Below are positions 1 through 9,274 of a DNA stretch of 53,207 nt, one piece after another; within the stretch, counting starts at the first letter, position 1, and each line of letters begins with the position of its first letter. Origin of the DNA: JAHEFU01 sp020440645 (GTDB taxonomy: Bacteria > 4484-113 > JAFGCY01); contig JAGRNR010000027.1 of NCBI GenBank assembly GCA_020440645.1, forward strand, positions 1 to 53,207, read 5' to 3'. The notes below the pieces were generated by a model. That model did not search any database and was not told the origin of the DNA. It saw nothing but the letters and a program-made list of their open reading frames with translations. The position numbers and the translations under genes are program-made.

Positions 1-22
1 TCTCGAAGGGTGATTCTCAAGG

Positions 23-72
23 AAACCGTTACCTATGTTCTGAACCTAAACCATTACCTATGTATTGAACCT
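23..72. repeat. Two adjacent 25-bp direct repeats
   Basis: Copies at 23-47 and 48-72 abut exactly and match at 22 of 25 positions, both containing TTACCTATGT and TGAACCT. They could be the end of an insertion sequence lying outside the window or a remnant of one. That reading is inference, since no transposase is visible. Confidence 0.6.
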
Positions 73-133
73 GTACCAATGAAGAGTGAGCAATGAGGCT
101 GGCCGGCTCCGAGGTGACCTCTGCCTGGGTCAG

Positions 134-196
134 GCTCATTACTCATTGCTCCCCACTCATTGCTTCTCCAAACTCCAACCTCCCCACTCCAAACTG
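134..196. repeat. Degenerate heptameric tandem repeat
   Basis: Nine consecutive 7-nt units follow each other without slippage. The first are GCTCATT and ACTCATT; later ones drift to CAAACTC and CAAACTG. The complementary pattern (CCTCATT, GCTCACT on the minus strand) occurs at about 78-98, so the two blocks can pair. Two other spacers in the window show the same period with other words. Confidence 0.6.
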
Positions 197-222
197 AAAA
201 GGGGAGGGCCGTAGCCCTCCCC
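197..222 (-). terminator. Rho-independent terminator of the dockerin-like lipoprotein gene
   Basis: A 9-bp perfect stem GGGGAGGGC (201-209) and GCCCTCCCC (214-222) with a 4-nt loop is followed, on the minus strand, by TTTT (200-197). It lies about 140 nt past the stop codon at 365. Confidence 0.75.
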
Positions 223-364
223 CTTAGGTGGACGGAGTTGATTCCGTTGCGGTTGCCAGACTTGCATCCGGCCTCCTGCCTCCCGTTCGTTCAGCGTGAC
301 CCGACGAAACAGGCTTTCGCCGCAGCGCTGGACCGCCGCACGCTTGCGCGAGGCGGAAGATCGA

Positions 365-3241
365 TTAGTCGTTCGGGTTGCTGCCGACGACCACCAGCTG
401 GTCAGCGCCGGTCCAGGTGGACTCCTGCGCGCCCCAGAACAGGGTCAGGTCGTAGGTGTTGCCCGGGTCAAGGCTGCCGATCCACTGCGGGCCGGCACCG
501 ATCTTGGCGAAGTCCTCTGCGGTCGGGACGTAGATCGCGAGCACGTTGAAGCCGAGGCTGCCGAGGCCCGCCGCGACGAGGTTGATGTCGCGGACGTGGT
601 TGCCAGCGCCGAAGCGCAGCTGGGCGTCACCAGCATGGGTGCCGCTGTACTCGAACCACATCACGTCCGGGGTGGCCATGCCGACGTTGTTGCCGTTGAG
701 CACCTTGCTGCTGTAGTCGCGGTTGGCGAGCTGCAGGTTGCCGCGGGTGCCGTCGTCGGTGATGTTGATGCCCCAGTTGACGCCGCTGATGTCGGTGTCG
801 AACACGAACTCGTTGATCACGATGTTGCCGTAGCCGAGGGAGTTCTGGTTGCGGTCGAAGACCTGGAAGCCGTACTCACCCACGTTGAGGGCCAGGATGT
901 CGAGGTCGATGCGGCCGGTGCGCGGGTTGGCGGTGTTCAGGTTGATCACGCCGAGGTCGGGAGCGTCGAAGGGCACGGACTGGCCGTTAACACCCTGGGC
1001 GAAGCGCACGATCGGGGACAGCGCGTTGGTGCTGGTCTCCTGGCCGATCGGGAACTCGCTGCCACCGTTGACAAGCATGTCGTTGTAGGCGGCGTAGTCC
1101 ACCGGGCTGGCGGTCTTCTCCACGAGGTCGAAGACCACGCTGTCGTCACGGCGGATGTTGCCGGCCGGGAAGAACACGTACAGCATGGAGGTGTCGTCAC
1201 CAAGCTCGTTGCCCTTCGGGAAGGTCTCAAGCTCGGTGGCCGGCGGAGCCGGAGTGGCCACGAGGAACTCACCCGGCTTGTTCACGCTGGACCAGGTGCC
1301 GCCGACACTCAGGTGCAGGCCATAGGTGTGGTCCGGGGTGACGTTGAGCTGGGTCATCGCGCTGAAGCCGTAGGGGCCGCCCGGCATTTCGGGATCGCGG
1401 ATGCTGAACTCGCCGCCGCCTGCGGGCTCGGCCGGGGAGTAGTCGAACACGATGCTCTCAGCGGGGTCGCTGAAGTCGTACAGCACGAGGCTGACGGTGT
1501 CGAGGTTGGCAGGCTCACCGGCGCTGCCCCAGAAGAAGGAACCCTGGATGGTGCCGGAGATCGAGCTGTCGAGAGCGTGGTCGCTGTCACCCGTGGTGCC
1601 GGCGCTGGTGGTGATGGACTGGATCAGGGCCGCCTCGCCATCGGCGGAGACGTCCAGGTTCCAGCTCTTGTTGATCGCATTCGGCACGAAGTCACCGTTC
1701 TGCGCGAGGCTGACGGTGAAGCTGCCCTCGGCGGTGGTGGCGACGGTGCTGTCCGGGTCGTCATCCGGGAACACGGTGCCGCTGGCGCCGGTCGCGGTGG
1801 CGGTGAACTCAAGCACGCCGTCCCAGGTGCTGTGGAAGTCGTTGAAGCTGCTGTCACCGGCGGTGCTGGAGCTCCAGCCGAGGGCACTGACGACGGCCGC
1901 GAGGGCGTCATCGTAGTCCTGCTGGTCCATGCCGGCCAGGTCAGCGGAGGTGAAGGCGGTCTCGGGGCTGCCGTCGCCGTCCTGGTCCCAGGAGCCGGAG
2001 ATGCCGGTCACGTCGAAGTTGTAGCTGCCGTTGGCAGGCCAGTTGAAGGTGTCGCTGCCATCGGGGGTCTGCTCGTTGTCAGACTCGTCGGTGATCGTCA
2101 CGTCGAAGTCGGTGACCTCGATGCCGTTCACGCCGCTGGCGACATAGGTCACTGCGGTCGGGCTGACGCTCAGCGGGCCGTTGGCGCCGCTGCCGGTGCT
2201 GCGGGCCGCCACGAAGACGGTGCCGTCAGCGTTGGTGTCAGCTGCCTGCACCTGGGCCATCGTGATCTCGCCGTTCCAGTGCATCCACACGCCGCTCCAG
2301 TCAGTGGTGCTGGTGCCGGTGGAAGCGCTGGGGGCTGAGCCGCTGCTCCAGGTGTGGGTGGCAACGACGGTCTCGCTGCCGCTGAAGGTATCGCTGTCGC
2401 CGAGCAGCACCTCGATCGCGGAAGTGCTCTCACCGAGGTGCACTGCCAGCGGGGTGATGTCGGAGATGTTGACACTGGTGTTGTAGTCGTAATCGGCCTT
2501 GGCGCCGCTGAAGTCGGAGTCGCCGACGGTCTTGCCCAGCAGGATGCCCAGCGGGGTGATGTCGCCGATGTTGGACTCGCCGTCCTGGTTGCCGTCGCCG
2601 CCGGCGAAGGCGCCCCAGAACATGTAGTCAGCCGGGGTGCTGTCACTGACGGTGCTGTTGCCGAACTGGAAGGTGCTCCAGGGGCTGGACAGCGTGGAGC
2701 TGCCCTCGCCGTAGGCGAAGATCACCGCATTGCTGTGGCCGTCGCCGGCAGCGCTCTGGGCACGCATCGGGCCGTTCTCGAACTCGATGCGGGCGAAGCT
2801 GCCGCTGAAGGGAACACTGTTGTCAGCGTCAACCTGGCCGATGGCCACGATGCCGGGCTGGTTGAATGAGGACAGTTCCACATCGGACTCCAGCAGGCCG
2901 CTGAAGCTGGCGGAAACGGGGCTCATGCGGTCGGCATCGTAATGCAGGTCAAGCGCCACACTGGCGTGCGCCGCATCGTCCATGATGCTGATTTCCACAA
3001 CGGTTTTCGTGCCCTCGCTGAAGCTCCGCAGATCAATGCTGGAGTTGAGCGAGCTGTCACGGTAGCCGCGGTCGTTGTACCTGACTGCCTTGAAATCGCC
3101 CTCGCTCACGCCGATGAACGTGTCAACCGGCGCGAGTTCCATGTCGGAATTCATTGCTGAACCGCCGCCACAGGAAACCAGGCCCGCAATCAGGGCAGCC
3201 ATTGCCATAAGCAACAGTGCCGTATGTCTGGGATACTTCAT
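365..3241 (-). CDS. Secreted lipoprotein with cohesin-like and dockerin-like regions
   Basis: The product has 958 residues. A lipoprotein signal peptide ends in the lipobox LVSC (Cys24) followed by Gly and Ser, so the mature protein should be lipid-anchored outside the inner membrane. Residues about 75-158 (VVEISIMDD, VALDLHYDAD) have the strand pattern of a cohesin-like beta sandwich. Residues about 213-272 contain two dockerin-type calcium loops, GDGNQDGESNIGDITPLG and a second copy ending in NISDITPLAVHLG. The remaining 680 residues are Asp/Ser/Thr-rich beta-type sequence with no family I recognise. The ATG follows the strong ribosome site AAGGTGGAG. The gene stands alone and is divergent from the tricorn-like protease gene. 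Role is unknown; cell-surface assembly or substrate binding is inference. Confidence 0.75.
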   Translation of the reverse strand: MKYPRHTALLLMAMAALIAGLVSCGGGSAMNSDMELAPVDTFIGVSEGDFKAVRYNDRGYRDSSLNSSIDLRSFSEGTKTVVEISIMDDAAHASVALDLHYDADRMSPVSASFSGLLESDVELSSFNQPGIVAIGQVDADNSVPFSGSFARIEFENGPMRAQSAAGDGHSNAVIFAYGEGSSTLSSPWSTFQFGNSTVSDSTPADYMFWGAFAGGDGNQDGESNIGDITPLGILLGKTVGDSDFSGAKADYDYNTSVNISDITPLAVHLGESTSAIEVLLGDSDTFSGSETVVATHTWSSGSAPSASTGTSTTDWSGVWMHWNGEITMAQVQAADTNADGTVFVAARSTGSGANGPLSVSPTAVTYVASGVNGIEVTDFDVTITDESDNEQTPDGSDTFNWPANGSYNFDVTGISGSWDQDGDGSPETAFTSADLAGMDQQDYDDALAAVVSALGWSSSTAGDSSFNDFHSTWDGVLEFTATATGASGTVFPDDDPDSTVATTAEGSFTVSLAQNGDFVPNAINKSWNLDVSADGEAALIQSITTSAGTTGDSDHALDSSISGTIQGSFFWGSAGEPANLDTVSLVLYDFSDPAESIVFDYSPAEPAGGGEFSIRDPEMPGGPYGFSAMTQLNVTPDHTYGLHLSVGGTWSSVNKPGEFLVATPAPPATELETFPKGNELGDDTSMLYVFFPAGNIRRDDSVVFDLVEKTASPVDYAAYNDMLVNGGSEFPIGQETSTNALSPIVRFAQGVNGQSVPFDAPDLGVINLNTANPRTGRIDLDILALNVGEYGFQVFDRNQNSLGYGNIVINEFVFDTDISGVNWGINITDDGTRGNLQLANRDYSSKVLNGNNVGMATPDVMWFEYSGTHAGDAQLRFGAGNHVRDINLVAAGLGSLGFNVLAIYVPTAEDFAKIGAGPQWIGSLDPGNTYDLTLFWGAQESTWTGADQLVVVGSNPND

Positions 3242-3541
3242 TTCTCCACCTTACGGGATTGAATTGAACAATAAGGAGGCAAGGTGAACGAAAGGAGCTT
3301 TTTACTCCCAAACGCTTCTGTGCATGTCCTGTACCGGATAGCCAAAACTCACCCGCACTCACTCTGTATGTGCCCGAATACTAACAGAACAAAGGAAACA
3401 GTCACTACATTTAGTTCGCACTTAACGGGGCTTCACACGGAGTTTACCGGGGCTGCAATCCGGGCTTGATAGGGCCTCAGGGTGTGTGCGATGATAGGAA
3501 ACGCGCAATCCCCGCGCGACCCTCACAATCCGGACCAGTCA
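3242..3541. other. Divergent intergenic region
   Basis: This 300-nt spacer separates two divergently read genes and should contain both promoters. It is less GC-rich than the genes. I see the ribosome site of the minus-strand gene at 3244-3252 but no confident -35/-10 pair and no clear repeat. Confidence 0.4.
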
Positions 3542-6500
3542 ATGAAAGCGTGCAGAGTATTTGTCAGTGTCCTGCTCCTGATCCTGGGCATCGGCAGCCA
3601 GGCCATGGCAGCCCGCGAGGCCCGCAGCATGTCCCGTCCCGAAATCAGCGCGGACGGGCAGACGGTGTACTTCTCCTGCTGGGGAGACATCTGGGCGGCA
3701 CCGCGTGACGGCAACAGCCCGGCGCGCAGGCTGAGCGCCAATGTGGCCTATGACACCGGCCCGATGCTCTCGCCGGACGGCCTGACGATCGCCTTCAACT
3801 CCAACCGCTTCGGCAACTGGGACATCTTTACGATGCCGGTGCAGGGTGGCCCGCCGACCAGGCTGACCTTCGACAGCACCAGTGACTATATCGGCGACTG
3901 GAATGCGGACGGCAGCGGCATCCTCGAATTTGCCCGCTATGACCAGCTATGGGACAACTCGATGTTCGAGGTGCCACTGGATGCCGGCACCCCGCGGCGG
4001 GTGAGCAATGATGACCATGACGGGCATGTCTATGGACGCTACGTGCCGGGCGGCAGCCTGATCGCCTACTGCCGCGAGCCCGGCAGCTGGTCGCGCAAGA
4101 ACTACCACGGCACATTCGCGTATGACATATATACATATGACACGGCTACCGGTGTGCACAGCCAGCTCACCGACTACGACGGCCAGGACTGCTGGCCGCT
4201 GCCCAGCCCGGACGGCAAGCTGATCTACTTCGTCAGCGACCGCAGCGGGGACGAGAACCTGTGGGTGATGAACACCGACGGCAGCGGGCTCAGGCAACTG
4301 ACGCAGCTGAAGAAGAATGGCCCGCGCTGGCCGCAGCTGAGCGCCGATGGCGATGAGATCATCTACGAGAAGATGGGCCAGCTGTTCGTGCTGCCCACGG
4401 CCGGCGGCACGCCGGAGCGCATCAGCGTGAGCTTCTCTGACGACCCGGCACGCGAGATGGTGGAGGAGCAGACCTTCCGCGGTGATGTCGGTGAGTACAA
4501 GCTGTCCCCGAATGGCAACTACTTCGCTTTGGTGGTCAGCGGTGACATCTACATCCTGAAGAACCCGGACAGCTACAAGGAGGATGAGAAGCCCGACCAG
4601 GACCTCTCACAGGCCTTCCATGTGGTGGAGACCCCGGCGCGTGAGATGAGCATCGACTGGCTGCCTGACAGCAAGCGCCTGGTCTATCTCTCGGACCGCA
4701 ATGATCAGTTCGACGTCTACATGCTCAACCTCGACACGATGGAGGAGACCCGCCTGACGGACACGCCGGGCGACGAGGTCGGCGTGGATGCTGCGCCGGT
4801 CGGCAGCAAGGTGATGTGGTACGGCGACAAGTTCAGCCTCGTGATGCATGACGTTGACAGCGGGGACGAGCAGGTCGTGCACAGCGGGCGGATCTTCGGC
4901 ATCACCAGCGGGCTGGGCTTCGAGTGGAGCCCGGACGCGAAGTGGATCAGCTTCGTCGAGACCTATTACGACGGCGTTGACAACGCCTTCATCATGAACC
5001 TCGAGGACCGCCAGCCGATCGACATCTCGCGCAGCCCCGATGGCAACTCATGTCCGCAGTGGAGCCCGGACGGCAAGTGGCTGGCCTTCGGCGAGGGTGA
5101 GGGCTTCGGCGAGGTCTACATGCCCTACTACCCTGGCCTGTCCGCCGGCAGCGAGGTGATGCTGATCGAGCTGGACCCGGAGCAGGACGAGTACGACATG
5201 GACCTGCTGTTCGAGGAAGACATGCCAAAGCCGGAGCCGATCGAGGAGGAGAAGGCTGAGGGCGATGCCAAGCCGGACGACAAGGCTGATGCTGGCAAGC
5301 AGGACGAGAAGCCGGCTGACAAGGAAAAGGACGAGAAGGACAAGGATGTGCCCGAGGTGGTGATCAGGCTGGACCGCATTGACGAGCGGGCCTACCCGAT
5401 CCGCCGCAATGAGGGTGGGGCGCGCGGGCCGCTGTTCTCGCCGGATGGCAAGTACCTGATCTACACCACGCGCCACGATGGCGACGTCGAGTGGTGGACC
5501 TATGAGCTGGAGAAGCGTGACATCGCGCGACTTGACAGCGGACGCAAGGGCAGCCCGCAGTTCACCAAGGACGGCAAGCGCATCTACTTCAACGAGGGTG
5601 GCAACATCAGCTACCTCGACATGCGTGGCAGCAAGTCCAGCGGCGGTGGCCGGGTGGCAACGACCTGCACGCAGGTGATCGACCGCTACGAGCGCTGGGA
5701 CCAGATGCTGGTGGAGGGCTGGCGCGCGCTGAAGTACTACTTCTACGACCCGGACATGATGGGCGTGGACTGGGACGACGTACTGAGGCGCTACCGCCCG
5801 CGCGTGCAGGAGGTCGGCACCTTCACGGAGTACGGCACTCTGTACCGCGAGATGATCGACGAGCTGGGCGCTTCGCACATGGGCTACTACGTGCGCGGCA
5901 GCGAGCAGGAGGCACCGTCCGACAGCACGGCGGAACTTGGCGTGCTGTATGACGATGGCTTCGCCGGCCCGGGCTGGCGGATCCTCGGCATTGTCAGCGA
6001 CGGCCCGGCGGACCGGGATGCCAGCCGGCTGTACCCCGGTGACGTGATCCTCTCGATCGATGGTGAGAGCCTCAATGCCCAGAGCAACCGCGGCCGGATC
6101 CTCAACAATAAGTCCGGCCAGCCGCTGCGCCTCGAGGTTGCCAACGGTGACGCAGCGCGTGAAACGCTCGGTGACGATGCGGGTGAGACACGCACGGTCG
6201 ACCTGAAGCCGGCTGGCGGGATGCGCGGACTGCACTACCGTGACTGGGTACGTGACAACCGTGATACGGTGGACCGCGAAAGTGGCGGGCGGATCGCCTA
6301 CCAGCACATCCAGGGCATGAACATGTCCAGCCTGATCCAGTTCCGCAAGGAGCTGTACGCCGACAGCTACAAAAAGGACGCGCTGATCATCGACGTGCGC
6401 TTCAACGGCGGTGGCTCCACCAGCGTGGAGATCATGGAGATGCTGACCCGCCAGGCCGCCTACTGGCGCCAGCTGCCCGGCGCGGAACGCAAGGAGGCGG

Positions 6501-6844
6501 CACGCCAGCTGATGTGGGAGGGCCCGATCGTGGTGCTGATCAACCCGCACAGCTACAGCAATGCGGAGATCTTCGCGCACATCATGAAGGACCACAAGAT
6601 CGCCACGGTGATCGGCGAAACCACCGGTGGCAACGTGATCTCCACCGGGGGCTACGGCCTGGTGGACGGCAGCTTCCTGCGCATGCCGGGCTACCTCAAC
6701 ATGAAGTACGACGGCACGGATATGGAAGGCAACGGCTGTGTGCCGGACATCATGGTGCCGATCGACCCGATGCAGCTGGCGGAAGGCGTTGACAACCAGC
6801 TGGAGGCCGCGATCGGATTCCTGCTGGACGAGCTTGGCAACTGA
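3542..6844 (+). CDS. Tricorn-type serine protease (S41 family), secreted
   Basis: The product has 1100 residues from the ATG at 3542. The frame is open from 3482, but the signal peptide (MKACRVFV... AMA, residues 1-23) begins here. Residues about 30-340 and 360-700 carry WD40/TolB-like propeller blades, with repeated LSPDG, WSPDGK and FSPDGK motifs, as in tricorn. An acidic Lys/Glu/Asp linker lies at about 560-603. A tricorn C1-like segment holds GASHMGYY (His779), followed by a PDZ domain (about 795-875). An S41 core follows with DVRFNGGG at 951-958 and HSYSNAEIF, where Ser1006 is the likely nucleophile by alignment with the SASASEI motif of tail-specific proteases. Tricorn degrades peptides released by larger proteases. 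The signal peptide puts this one in the envelope, so it probably trims extracytoplasmic peptides. Length matches tricorn homologues. Confidence 0.93.
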   Translation: MKACRVFVSVLLLILGIGSQAMAAREARSMSRPEISADGQTVYFSCWGDIWAAPRDGNSPARRLSANVAYDTGPMLSPDGLTIAFNSNRFGNWDIFTMPVQGGPPTRLTFDSTSDYIGDWNADGSGILEFARYDQLWDNSMFEVPLDAGTPRRVSNDDHDGHVYGRYVPGGSLIAYCREPGSWSRKNYHGTFAYDIYTYDTATGVHSQLTDYDGQDCWPLPSPDGKLIYFVSDRSGDENLWVMNTDGSGLRQLTQLKKNGPRWPQLSADGDEIIYEKMGQLFVLPTAGGTPERISVSFSDDPAREMVEEQTFRGDVGEYKLSPNGNYFALVVSGDIYILKNPDSYKEDEKPDQDLSQAFHVVETPAREMSIDWLPDSKRLVYLSDRNDQFDVYMLNLDTMEETRLTDTPGDEVGVDAAPVGSKVMWYGDKFSLVMHDVDSGDEQVVHSGRIFGITSGLGFEWSPDAKWISFVETYYDGVDNAFIMNLEDRQPIDISRSPDGNSCPQWSPDGKWLAFGEGEGFGEVYMPYYPGLSAGSEVMLIELDPEQDEYDMDLLFEEDMPKPEPIEEEKAEGDAKPDDKADAGKQDEKPADKEKDEKDKDVPEVVIRLDRIDERAYPIRRNEGGARGPLFSPDGKYLIYTTRHDGDVEWWTYELEKRDIARLDSGRKGSPQFTKDGKRIYFNEGGNISYLDMRGSKSSGGGRVATTCTQVIDRYERWDQMLVEGWRALKYYFYDPDMMGVDWDDVLRRYRPRVQEVGTFTEYGTLYREMIDELGASHMGYYVRGSEQEAPSDSTAELGVLYDDGFAGPGWRILGIVSDGPADRDASRLYPGDVILSIDGESLNAQSNRGRILNNKSGQPLRLEVANGDAARETLGDDAGETRTVDLKPAGGMRGLHYRDWVRDNRDTVDRESGGRIAYQHIQGMNMSSLIQFRKELYADSYKKDALIIDVRFNGGGSTSVEIMEMLTRQAAYWRQLPGAERKEAARQLMWEGPIVVLINPHSYSNAEIFAHIMKDHKIATVIGETTGGNVISTGGYGLVDGSFLRMPGYLNMKYDGTDMEGNGCVPDIMVPIDPMQLAEGVDNQLEAAIGFLLDELGN

Positions 6845-7118
6845 TCAGCCGGACAGCCGGATTCTGCTGAACCTGCTTTTGAGCGGCAGTTAACCGCGTT
6901 CAAATCCACGCGCCTGTCAAATCCGGTAACATTCCCGCAAACAGGATTTGTACTGGAAGTCAGAAGGCTGACAGGCAGTCCCGGGAGTATGTTGGCAACG
7001 GCCGGACCCGCGACCCGGCCGTGCAGTGGCGCGCAGGCATTCGCAGACGCAACAGTCGTCCAGGCCCGGATGGGCAGCCCACACAGACGGGCAGATCATT
7101 TACTGGGAGAAAACTCGA

Positions 7119-7487
7119 ATGAAGAAGTTCCTCACCGGCGCAATGCTGGTCCTTTCCGCCGCGATCATCATCACGAGCCTTGCCTTCGCGCAGGGTAGCC
7201 CCAACGAGCCGCCCGTGGCCGGCATCAATGATGTGATCATCATCATCAACGGCCGGGACAACGATGACAAGAAGAGCGTTGACGGGACCCCGAGCTATGA
7301 CCTCGACGGCGAGGTCGTGCACTACCGCTGGGACCTCGATGGCAACGGCAGCTTCGAGACCGACACGGGCGATGTGCCGCGCGCCGAGGTCGGTTTCACT
7401 GAACCGGGCCAGTACTGGGTCGGCCTGCAGGTGACCGATGACGACGGTGAGACCAACACCCAGTACTCCTGGGTGACCCTTGAGTAG
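7119..7487 (+). CDS. Small secreted PKD-domain protein
   Basis: The product has 122 residues starting at ATG 7119, behind the ribosome site GGGAGAAAA. A frame open from 7026 is ignored because the signal peptide MKKFLTGAML...SLAFAQ starts here, with cleavage likely after AFA. The mature part is one PKD/Ig-like fold: PVAGIN near the start, SYDLDGEVVHYRWDLDGNG in the middle, then EPGQYWVGLQVTDDDGE. PKD domains usually mediate binding on larger surface proteins. Here the domain is the whole mature protein and there is no lipobox. It is probably released or periplasmic. Partner unknown. Confidence 0.8.
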   Translation: MKKFLTGAMLVLSAAIIITSLAFAQGSPNEPPVAGINDVIIIINGRDNDDKKSVDGTPSYDLDGEVVHYRWDLDGNGSFETDTGDVPRAEVGFTEPGQYWVGLQVTDDDGETNTQYSWVTLE

Positions 7488-7617
7488 CTGATCAATTACC
7501 GCGCTCTGCATGGCGGGCCCGCCGGCCGGTGGGTCCGCCGTGCCCGCTGGCACGATTCCCCGCGCTAGAATTCTTCCACTAAGCGCATGCCCCAGGCATG
7601 CCCAGTTGGAGAGAATG

Positions 7618-9162
7618 ATGCGTAGAAGCTTCCTGATGACGGTCCTGCTTATGGTGTCCGCGATCCTCCTGCTCAGTGCCCCGGCACTGGCGGAGGAACT
7701 GAACCTCGGCATCGTGAGCAGCAATGACAGCCATGGGCACATCATGCCCTTCAGCCTCAACGGTGAGCCGGGCTGGGGCGGGATGGCCCGGCGCCGCGTG
7801 GCGATCCAGACGGCCCGCGCCGACACCGACTACTACTGGATGGTGCTGGACGCCGGTGACGTGTTCCAGGGCACGCCGATCTCCAACATGCTGACCGGTT
7901 TCCTCGACATCGAGTGCATGAACCAGATGGGCTATGACGCGATGTGCCTCGGGAACCATGAGTTCGACTTCGGCTACGACCTGATCCGCGGCCGCATGCC
8001 GGACGCCAACTTCCCGATGCTGTCCTGCAACGTGATCGACAAGGAACGCGGCACCAGTGTCGGCGAGCCCTACCACATCTTCCGGCGCGGCGACTACCGT
8101 ATCGGCGTGATCGGCTTGACGACGCAGACCCTGCTGGGTGAGACCAACCCGCGCGTGGCGGACTACGTGGATGTCTACGACCCGGTGCCGATCGTGCGCT
8201 CGCTGGCACAGTACCTGCGCAGCATCGGCGTTGACATCGTGATCGCCGTCGGGCATCAGGGCTACGGCCGCGACCAGGCAATGGCCGAGGCGATCCCCGA
8301 GCTGGACGTGATCGTCGGCGGGCATACCCATACCAAGCTCGATGAGCCGGACCGCGTCGGTGACGTGGTCATCACTCAGAGCTGGGAGTGGGGCAAGCAG
8401 ATCGGCGTACTGAAGCTGAACTTCGAGCGTGACAGCGAGGACGAGCGCTTCCGGCTGGCCTCATACGAGAACGAGTACGTGCCGATGAGCCCGGACAAGC
8501 CCGAGGACGACGGCATGAAGGCCTTTATCGCGGACTACGACCAGCGCTTCTCCAAGGAGATGGACCGCTTCGTCTGCACCGCGCTGCAGGACTTCCCGGT
8601 GGACGAGGTGCGCATTCGCGAGAACGCACTGGCTGACATGATCGCCGACAGCATGCGCCAGGCAACCGAGGCCGACGTGGCCTACTTCAACGGTGGCAAC
8701 TTCCGTGCCGGGCTGGAAGCCGGTGAGGTGAACTTCGGCGACCTGTACGGCGTACTGCCCTATGACAACTTCCTGATGAAGGTCCCGATGCCGGGCTGGA
8801 AGCTGATCGAAATCCTCGAGCATGCCGGCCTGCAGTACGGTGACGGTGGCTTCCCGCAGGTCAGCGGACTGCGCCTGCGCTATGAGGACATGAACCTCGT
8901 CAGCGCACAGGTGCTGCGCGGCGGGGAGTACGTTGACATTGACCCGAATGAGCAGTACCTGTTCCTGACAACGGACTTCATGGCGATCGGCGGTGACGGC
9001 TTCCCGATGGACGAGGACCCCTATGGCCCGGGCTACACCGGCATGGAGCAGCGCTCGACCTTCGCGCAGTGGGCCTCCCAGCAGCGTGAGCTGTCCTGGC
9101 AAACCGACGGCCGCGTGGTGTTCGACTGGGTGAACATGGAGGACCCGGGCATCGCGGACTAG
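7618..9162 (+). CDS. UshA-family 5'-nucleotidase / metallophosphatase, secreted
   Basis: The product has 514 residues. Two ATGs are adjacent (7615 and 7618); spacing to the TTGGAGAGA ribosome site favours 7618. A signal peptide (residues 1-25, ending APALA) is followed by a calcineurin-like metallophosphatase domain with the dinuclear metal motifs NDSHGH (about 36-41), DAGD (78-81), GNHEFD (112-117) and GGHTHT. The C-terminal 5'-nucleotidase domain contains YFNGGNFRAG and GDLYGVLPYDN, matching the substrate-binding region of UshA/CD73. Family members hydrolyse nucleotides or UDP-sugars in the periplasm. The exact substrate cannot be read from sequence. It is probably monocistronic. Confidence 0.92.
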   Translation: MRRSFLMTVLLMVSAILLLSAPALAEELNLGIVSSNDSHGHIMPFSLNGEPGWGGMARRRVAIQTARADTDYYWMVLDAGDVFQGTPISNMLTGFLDIECMNQMGYDAMCLGNHEFDFGYDLIRGRMPDANFPMLSCNVIDKERGTSVGEPYHIFRRGDYRIGVIGLTTQTLLGETNPRVADYVDVYDPVPIVRSLAQYLRSIGVDIVIAVGHQGYGRDQAMAEAIPELDVIVGGHTHTKLDEPDRVGDVVITQSWEWGKQIGVLKLNFERDSEDERFRLASYENEYVPMSPDKPEDDGMKAFIADYDQRFSKEMDRFVCTALQDFPVDEVRIRENALADMIADSMRQATEADVAYFNGGNFRAGLEAGEVNFGDLYGVLPYDNFLMKVPMPGWKLIEILEHAGLQYGDGGFPQVSGLRLRYEDMNLVSAQVLRGGEYVDIDPNEQYLFLTTDFMAIGGDGFPMDEDPYGPGYTGMEQRSTFAQWASQQRELSWQTDGRVVFDWVNMEDPGIAD

Positions 9163-9189
9163 GTTGATCTGCCGTCTCATGCGAGCATT

Positions 9190-9240
9190 CGACGGTCTGG
9201 CGCTGCGGCTGCGCATTCGCGCATCCGGGTCGCGCTGGAG
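9190..9240 (+). repeat. Dispersed 51-bp repeat, copy A
   Basis: It matches 45662-45712 at 47 of 51 positions, both on the plus strand and both outside genes. The unit is rich in partly palindromic GCGC words (GGCGCTGCGGCTGCGC), like REP sequences. Confidence 0.7.
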
Positions 9241-9274
9241 TTGAATGCTTTCATTATCCAGATGAAGAAGAGAT

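Larger units (their letters stand above)
1..364. other. Gene-free left edge with tandem repeats and a terminator
   Basis: No convincing gene lies here; an open frame at 160-549 is a shadow of the minus-strand gene. The stretch holds a 25-bp tandem duplication (23-47 and 48-72), a 7-nt periodic repeat (134-196) and a terminator for the gene on the minus strand (197-222). From about 230 to 364 I see nothing recognisable. Confidence 0.6.

Noticed and set aside
134..196. CRISPR array
   Set aside because: Units are 7 nt with no spacer structure, and no cas genes are present.
296..2338. 680-codon plus-strand open frame
   Set aside because: It is the antisense shadow of the lipoprotein gene: Val/Ala/Gly/His-rich composition with no motifs, while the minus-strand frame has a lipobox and dockerin loops.
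5048..6595. 515-codon minus-strand open frame
   Set aside because: It lies opposite the tricorn-like S41 gene and is low in motif content. High-GC antisense frames are expected here.
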